Source: Desulfocurvibacter africanus subsp. africanus DSM 2603 (GTDB lineage: Bacteria; Desulfobacterota; Desulfovibrionia; Desulfovibrionales; Desulfovibrionaceae). From it: a stretch of DNA of 64,000 bases. The stretch's first letter is position 1; each line of letters starts with the position of its first letter. The notes under the pieces are model-generated. The model was not told the origin of the DNA. It ran no database searches and saw only the letters and a list, made by a program, of their open reading frames with translations. This document shows, piece after piece, positions 60,283 to 64,000 of this stretch. The stretch is taken from contig NZ_AULZ01000002.1 of the NCBI RefSeq assembly GCF_000422545.1, positions 351,699 through 415,698 of the forward strand. The letters run 5' to 3'. A program made the position numbers and the translations under genes.

Positions 60283-61554
60283 ATGCAACAGTACAGCAAT
60301 CTTTCTCATTCCCCACAAACCGTCAGGCTTGGCCAAGCCAGTCGGGAGTATATCTCCCGTCTGCCCGCCACTGCGGCGCCATTCCCCCGTCGCTTGGCCA
60401 TTCTTGGCAGTACGGGCTCGATTGGCGTAAGCGCCTTGAAAATCTGCGCCGCCCACCCCGACAAGTTTCAGGTGCTGGCTCTGGCCGGAGGCCGCAACGC
60501 CAAGCTCCTGGCCGAGCAAGCCGCAGCTTTCAGGCCGGCTTGGCTTGGGGTTCTCGACGACGACACCGCGGCCGAACTCATTGATCTGCTGCCCAGCGGC
60601 TACGCTCCGACAGTATTGGTAGGAGAATCCGCCTACACGTCGATCGCGGCACTGGATTGGGCCGATGTGGTGCTCTCCTGCATCGTGGGCGCGGCCGGCT
60701 TGGCGCCGACCTTGGCAGCCGTGCGCGCCGGCAAGATCGTGGCCCTGGCCAACAAGGAGTCCCTGGTGCTTGCCGGCGGGATCATCCGCCAAGCCTGCCG
60801 CGAGAGCGGAGCCGTGATCCTGCCCGTGGACTCCGAGCACAACGCCCTGTTCCAGGCTGTGCACGCCGACGGCCTGAAGCCCGTGCGTTCGCTCATCCTG
60901 ACCGCATCGGGAGGCCCGTTCCGCGGCTGGGACAAGGAGCGGCTGCGCAGCGTGACACGGGCGCAAGCCCTGAACCATCCCAACTGGAGCATGGGCGCCA
61001 AGATTACCATCGACTCGTCCACGCTCATGAACAAGGGCCTGGAGTTCATAGAAGCCTGCCACCTGTTCGGCATGGCCCCGCAGGACGTGCGCGTGATCGT
61101 GCACCCGCAGTCCATCGTACACTCCCTCGCCGAGTTCGTGGATGGATCTCTGCTTGCCCACATGGGCCCGCCGGACATGCGCGTGGCCATAGCCTATTGC
61201 CTGGGCTTCCCCGAGCGTCTGGGCACCGGCCTTGCGCCCCTGGATCTCATCGCCTTGGGGCAGCTCACTTTCGAAGCCCCGGACACCCAGGCCTTCCCAT
61301 GCCTGCGCTTGGCCCAGGAAGCCTTTGCCGCCGGCCCGAGCCATCCCGTGGTGCTCAACGCCGCCAACGAAGTGGCCGTGGATCTTTTTCTGCGCGGGCG
61401 TATCAGCTATCTGGACATTCCGGCCTGCATCGAGGCCGAATTGTCGGCCCATACCTCCGTGACCGTGGACGATTTGGAATCCATCCTGGCCCTGGATCAT
61501 GAGGTGCGCGCGCGCACCCTGGCTCACTGGGGCGAGAGAACCGAGCAAGGATAG
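60283..61554 (+). CDS. dxr: 1-deoxy-D-xylulose-5-phosphate reductoisomerase
   Basis: A 423-residue MEP-pathway enzyme. NADPH-binding LAILGSTGSIGVSALKICA near residue 38; ALANKESLVLAGG; metal-binding PVDSEHNALFQAV; LTASGGPFRGW; and NHPNWSMGAKITIDSSTLMN. A leader of about 35 residues precedes the Rossmann fold; starts inside it cannot be ruled out. 4 nt separate it from rseP. Confidence 0.96.
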   Translation: MQQYSNLSHSPQTVRLGQASREYISRLPATAAPFPRRLAILGSTGSIGVSALKICAAHPDKFQVLALAGGRNAKLLAEQAAAFRPAWLGVLDDDTAAELIDLLPSGYAPTVLVGESAYTSIAALDWADVVLSCIVGAAGLAPTLAAVRAGKIVALANKESLVLAGGIIRQACRESGAVILPVDSEHNALFQAVHADGLKPVRSLILTASGGPFRGWDKERLRSVTRAQALNHPNWSMGAKITIDSSTLMNKGLEFIEACHLFGMAPQDVRVIVHPQSIVHSLAEFVDGSLLAHMGPPDMRVAIAYCLGFPERLGTGLAPLDLIALGQLTFEAPDTQAFPCLRLAQEAFAAGPSHPVVLNAANEVAVDLFLRGRISYLDIPACIEAELSAHTSVTVDDLESILALDHEVRARTLAHWGERTEQG

Positions 61555-61557
61555 ATC

Positions 61558-62634
61558 ATGATTCAAAGCATCATTGCCGTGGCGGTTGTCCTCGGCGGTC
61601 TTATTTTCTTCCATGAGCTTGGCCACTTCATCGTGGCCCGGCTGTTCGGCGTGGGCGTGACCACCTTCTCCTTGGGCTTCGGGCCCAGGCTGTTCGGCGT
61701 ACGACGCAACCACACCGACTACAAGGTGTCGGCCATACCTCTGGGCGGCTACGTGCACATGGTCGGCGAGCAGCCCGGCCAGGAACTGCCCGAAGGCTTC
61801 AGCCGCAAGGAAAGCTTCACAGCACGCCCCGCTTGGCAGCGCATGATCATCGTGGCCGCCGGTCCCTTCTTCAATTTCTTCCTGGCCATCCTCATATACT
61901 GGGGCATCTTCTGGTCCCAAGGCCAGCTCATACTCGTACCGGAAGTAGGCCGCATTCTGGCGGACAGCCCGGCCATGGAGGCCGGCCTGCGCGAGGGCGA
62001 CCTGATCCGCTCCATGGGCGGCCAGGCCATCGACAACTGGGAAGACCTTTTACAGGTCGTATCCCAAGCCGAAGGCCGTGAGCTGAGCCTGACTCTCGAG
62101 CGCGACGGCCAGAACCAGACCGTGACGCTCACTCCGCGCCTGCTGACGCGCACGAACATCTTTGGCGAGGAATCACGCGTGCCCATGATCGGCGTGGCCG
62201 CCTCGGGCAAGACCAGGGCCGTGCCCCTTGGCGGCGGCTCAGCCTTCACGGCTGCCGTGGAGCAGACCTGGAACGTTCTCGTGCTTACGGTGGAAGGCGT
62301 CATCAAGATGATCGAGCGCGTCATACCGGTGGAAACCATCGGCGGCCCCATTATGATTGCTCAGATGGTCAGCCAACAGGCCGAGCAAGGCCTGGTCAAT
62401 GTGCTGGCCCTGGCCGCGCTCATCAGCATCAACTTGGGTTTCCTGAACCTTTTGCCCATCCCCGTGCTCGACGGCGGACATATCCTGTTCTTCGCTATCG
62501 AGACGATAACCGGCAAGCCCCTGAGCGAGCGTTGGCAGGCCATTACCATACGCATCGGCCTGGCTCTACTGCTGGGACTCATGTTCCTGGCCATCTACAA
62601 CGATGTCACGCGCATCTTCAGAGATGCATCCTAA
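61558..62634 (+). CDS. rseP: Site-2 intramembrane metalloprotease RseP
   Basis: A 358-residue membrane protease: HELGH at 19-23 in the first helix, SLGFGPRLFGVRRNHTDYKV, a single PDZ domain (about 120-200: MEAGLREGDLIRSMGG) and the C-terminal LDGGH (PIPVLDGGHILFF) with the third metal ligand. It cleaves anti-sigma factors and remnant signal peptides in the inner membrane. One PDZ rather than the two of E. coli RseP. Confidence 0.96.
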   Translation: MIQSIIAVAVVLGGLIFFHELGHFIVARLFGVGVTTFSLGFGPRLFGVRRNHTDYKVSAIPLGGYVHMVGEQPGQELPEGFSRKESFTARPAWQRMIIVAAGPFFNFFLAILIYWGIFWSQGQLILVPEVGRILADSPAMEAGLREGDLIRSMGGQAIDNWEDLLQVVSQAEGRELSLTLERDGQNQTVTLTPRLLTRTNIFGEESRVPMIGVAASGKTRAVPLGGGSAFTAAVEQTWNVLVLTVEGVIKMIERVIPVETIGGPIMIAQMVSQQAEQGLVNVLALAALISINLGFLNLLPIPVLDGGHILFFAIETITGKPLSERWQAITIRIGLALLLGLMFLAIYNDVTRIFRDAS

Positions 62635-63409
62635 TAAGCAGGGCCTCGACACCCGGCCTGTCCTGGTCCTCAATACCTGCGAGGAACGGCTGCAAATCGT
62701 GCTCGGCAGCAGCGAGCGGCTGTTGCTCCACCAGGAGTGGATCGTTCCGAGTAGAACCATGGGCGTTCTTGGACCTGCCGTGGAGCAAGCGCTCAAGCTC
62801 TTGGAGCTGGCTCCAACCGACCTGGCGGGCATGGCCTGCGTGCGCGGACCGGGCAGCTTCACGGGCATTCGCATCGCGCTCTCCACGGCCTTGGGATTTC
62901 AGGCTGGCTGCGGCGTTCCCTTGGCCGGCCTGGATTATCTGCCGCTGCTTGCCCGCTCGGCCGCTCCGTTGCGCCAGGGCACTCTGACCGTGCTGACATA
63001 CGCCCGCAAAGGGCTGGTCTATGCCCAAACTTTTGCCCTGCCATCCTGCGAATCACTGTCGGATCTTGCCGTCTTGCGACCCGAGCAGGCGGCTGAGCTT
63101 ATCGCAGCCCTGCACCCACCCAGCCTCTGCATGGGCAGCGCATTGCGGCGCATCCCACAGCTGCTGGAACTTCTTGATGCACAGGAATGCGAGATACTGC
63201 CGTCCGTTCTGGACCACCCCTCAGCCGAGGCTCTTCTGTCCACAGCCCTGGAAGCGCCCTACACGGTCGAGCCCGTCGTGCCATTGTATGTGCGAGCTTC
63301 TGATGCGGAAGACAACCTGCCCACATTTGCCCGCCAACGCGGCCTGACGCCTGAAGAGGCGCGCAGGCTTCTGGAAGAGCTGACTGAAACGCCGCGCAGC
63401 TCGCCCTGA
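62624..63409 (+). CDS. tsaB: tRNA t6A-synthesis protein TsaB
   Basis: A 261-residue ASKHA-fold protein: VLVLNTCEERLQIVLG at the start, then CVRGPGSFTGIRIALSTALG, the TsaB hallmark. It partners TsaD in making threonylcarbamoyl-adenosine on tRNA. The ATG at 62624 overlaps the rseP stop by 11 nt. The C-terminal third is divergent, as is usual. Confidence 0.93.
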   Translation: MHPNKQGLDTRPVLVLNTCEERLQIVLGSSERLLLHQEWIVPSRTMGVLGPAVEQALKLLELAPTDLAGMACVRGPGSFTGIRIALSTALGFQAGCGVPLAGLDYLPLLARSAAPLRQGTLTVLTYARKGLVYAQTFALPSCESLSDLAVLRPEQAAELIAALHPPSLCMGSALRRIPQLLELLDAQECEILPSVLDHPSAEALLSTALEAPYTVEPVVPLYVRASDAEDNLPTFARQRGLTPEEARRLLEELTETPRSSP

Positions 63410-63445
63410 TTCAGGATTACGTTTGTAAAAGTGTTTTGCACGCCC

Positions 63446-63472
63446 TAAACAATTTCCGCGAGCCTCCGATAA
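63446..63472 (+). promoter_or_regulatory. Sigma-28 (FliA) promoter of the flagellin gene
   Basis: TAAA-N15-TCCGATAA matches the flagellar consensus TAAA-N15-GCCGATAA at 11 of 12 positions, 67 nt before the flagellin start. Confidence 0.9.
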
Positions 63473-63539
63473 GAGTTTCAACATGTGCTGCATGGATGCA
63501 GTCATGGCATGGAAGCCCTAATTCAAGGAGGAATTTGCA

Positions 63540-64000
63540 ATGTCTTTGACGATCAACCACAACTTGATGGCGACGAACGCGGCCCGCAACCTGAGCACTT
63601 CGTACTCCAACCTGTCCGTATCAACCCGCCGCTTGTCCTCGGGACTGCGCGTGGGCACCGCCGCTGATGACGCGGCCGGCTTGGCGGCTCGCGAACTCAT
63701 GCGCGCCGACATCTCGTCCCTCAACCAGGGCGTGCGCAACGCCAACGACGCCATCAGCCTCATCCAGACGGCTGACGGCGGATTGCAGGTCATCGACGAA
63801 AAGCTCATCCGCATGAAGGAACTTGCAACGCAGGCCTCCACCGGCACCTACAACTCCGACCAGCGCCTGATCATCGACTCCGAGTACCAGGCCATGGCTT
63901 CGGAAATCACGCGTATCGCCAGCGCGACCGACTTCAACGGCGTCTATCTGCTGAACGGCAACCTGTCCGGCGCAAACAGCACGCATGATGGCTCCGCGCT
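63540..64000 (+). CDS. fliC: Flagellin (N-terminal part; runs off right edge)
   Basis: About 153 residues of flagellin: MSLTINHNLMATNAARNLST, SVSTRRLSSGLRVGTAADDA, GLAARELMRADISSLNQGVR and QVIDEKLIRMKELATQASTG, the conserved D0/D1 helices. AAGGAGG precedes the ATG. It is exported by the flagellar type III apparatus and forms the filament. Transcribed from the sigma-28 promoter just upstream. Confidence 0.96.
   Translation, partial: MSLTINHNLMATNAARNLSTSYSNLSVSTRRLSSGLRVGTAADDAAGLAARELMRADISSLNQGVRNANDAISLIQTADGGLQVIDEKLIRMKELATQASTGTYNSDQRLIIDSEYQAMASEITRIASATDFNGVYLLNGNLSGANSTHDGSA

Noticed and set aside
60112..61920. 600-codon minus-strand frame across cdsA, dxr and rseP
   Set aside because: High-GC shadow of three recognised enzymes; low-complexity His/Gly-rich product with no motif.
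1..64000. CRISPR array or cas genes
   Set aside because: No regularly spaced short repeats or Cas1/Cas2 motifs were seen; the Cas4-like nuclease at 23566 is phage-type and next to an annealase.

Overview
The window looks like chromosomal DNA of a GC-rich Gram-negative bacterium, most likely one of the Desulfovibrionales. The pointers are a rubredoxin with the unusual C-x4-C first motif, a cdsA-dxr-rseP-tsaB housekeeping block next to a flagellin gene with a sigma-28 promoter, many outer-membrane lipoproteins, and a sigma-54 metal-response system. The genus assignment is inference: no rRNA or intact tRNA is present.

Left part (1 to about 32.6 kb), accessory DNA. A chromosomal gene running off the left edge is followed by the 3' half of a tRNA-Phe with its terminator. 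This is the scar of tRNA-targeted integration, and a tyrosine integrase lies directly beside it. Then come a Phd/ParE toxin-antitoxin pair, a small XRE regulator and a truncated IS3-type transposase. The main feature is a 14.6 kb run of nine co-directional, mostly overlapping genes (3834-18426): type I restriction hsdM and hsdS, an Abi-C-like gene, a three-gene ABC-three-component system, a two-gene Gabija-like system, and finally hsdR. The restriction operon thus encloses three other defence modules. Next, on the minus strand (19.2-25.7 kb), is a recombination module: an ERF-type annealing protein, a RecB/Cas4-like nuclease, a MoxR/CobS-like AAA ATPase, a DUF3150 protein and a CobT-like VWA protein. 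It ends in three very small genes and is interrupted by an oppositely oriented second toxin-antitoxin pair. A decayed second copy of the ERF gene sits at 32.4 kb beside another XRE regulator, so remnants of a related element extend that far.

Middle part. 26-31 kb carries a set of exported proteins on the minus strand: a CsgG-like lipoprotein, two LPP20-family proteins, and a beta-propeller/PKD protein. 32.7-50.7 kb is a metal (probably copper/silver) homeostasis region: a ZraS/ZraR-type two-component system facing a -24/-12 promoter that drives a His/Met-rich small protein and a ZraP-like protein; a chemoreceptor; an EF-hand protein; a CopB-type P-ATPase; an outer-membrane protein; a large Met-rich exported protein of unknown function; and a CusCBA-type efflux system whose cusA is divergent from cusBC. 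A 129-bp MITE-like palindromic element lies at 50.8 kb.

Right part (51-64 kb), core genome. This holds a PA2778/PA2779-like exported trio, a universal stress protein, an aminotransferase and homoserine dehydrogenase (amino acid synthesis), an SH3 membrane protein, a DUF5996 protein, endonuclease V, rubredoxin, cdsA, dxr, rseP, tsaB and the start of flagellin.
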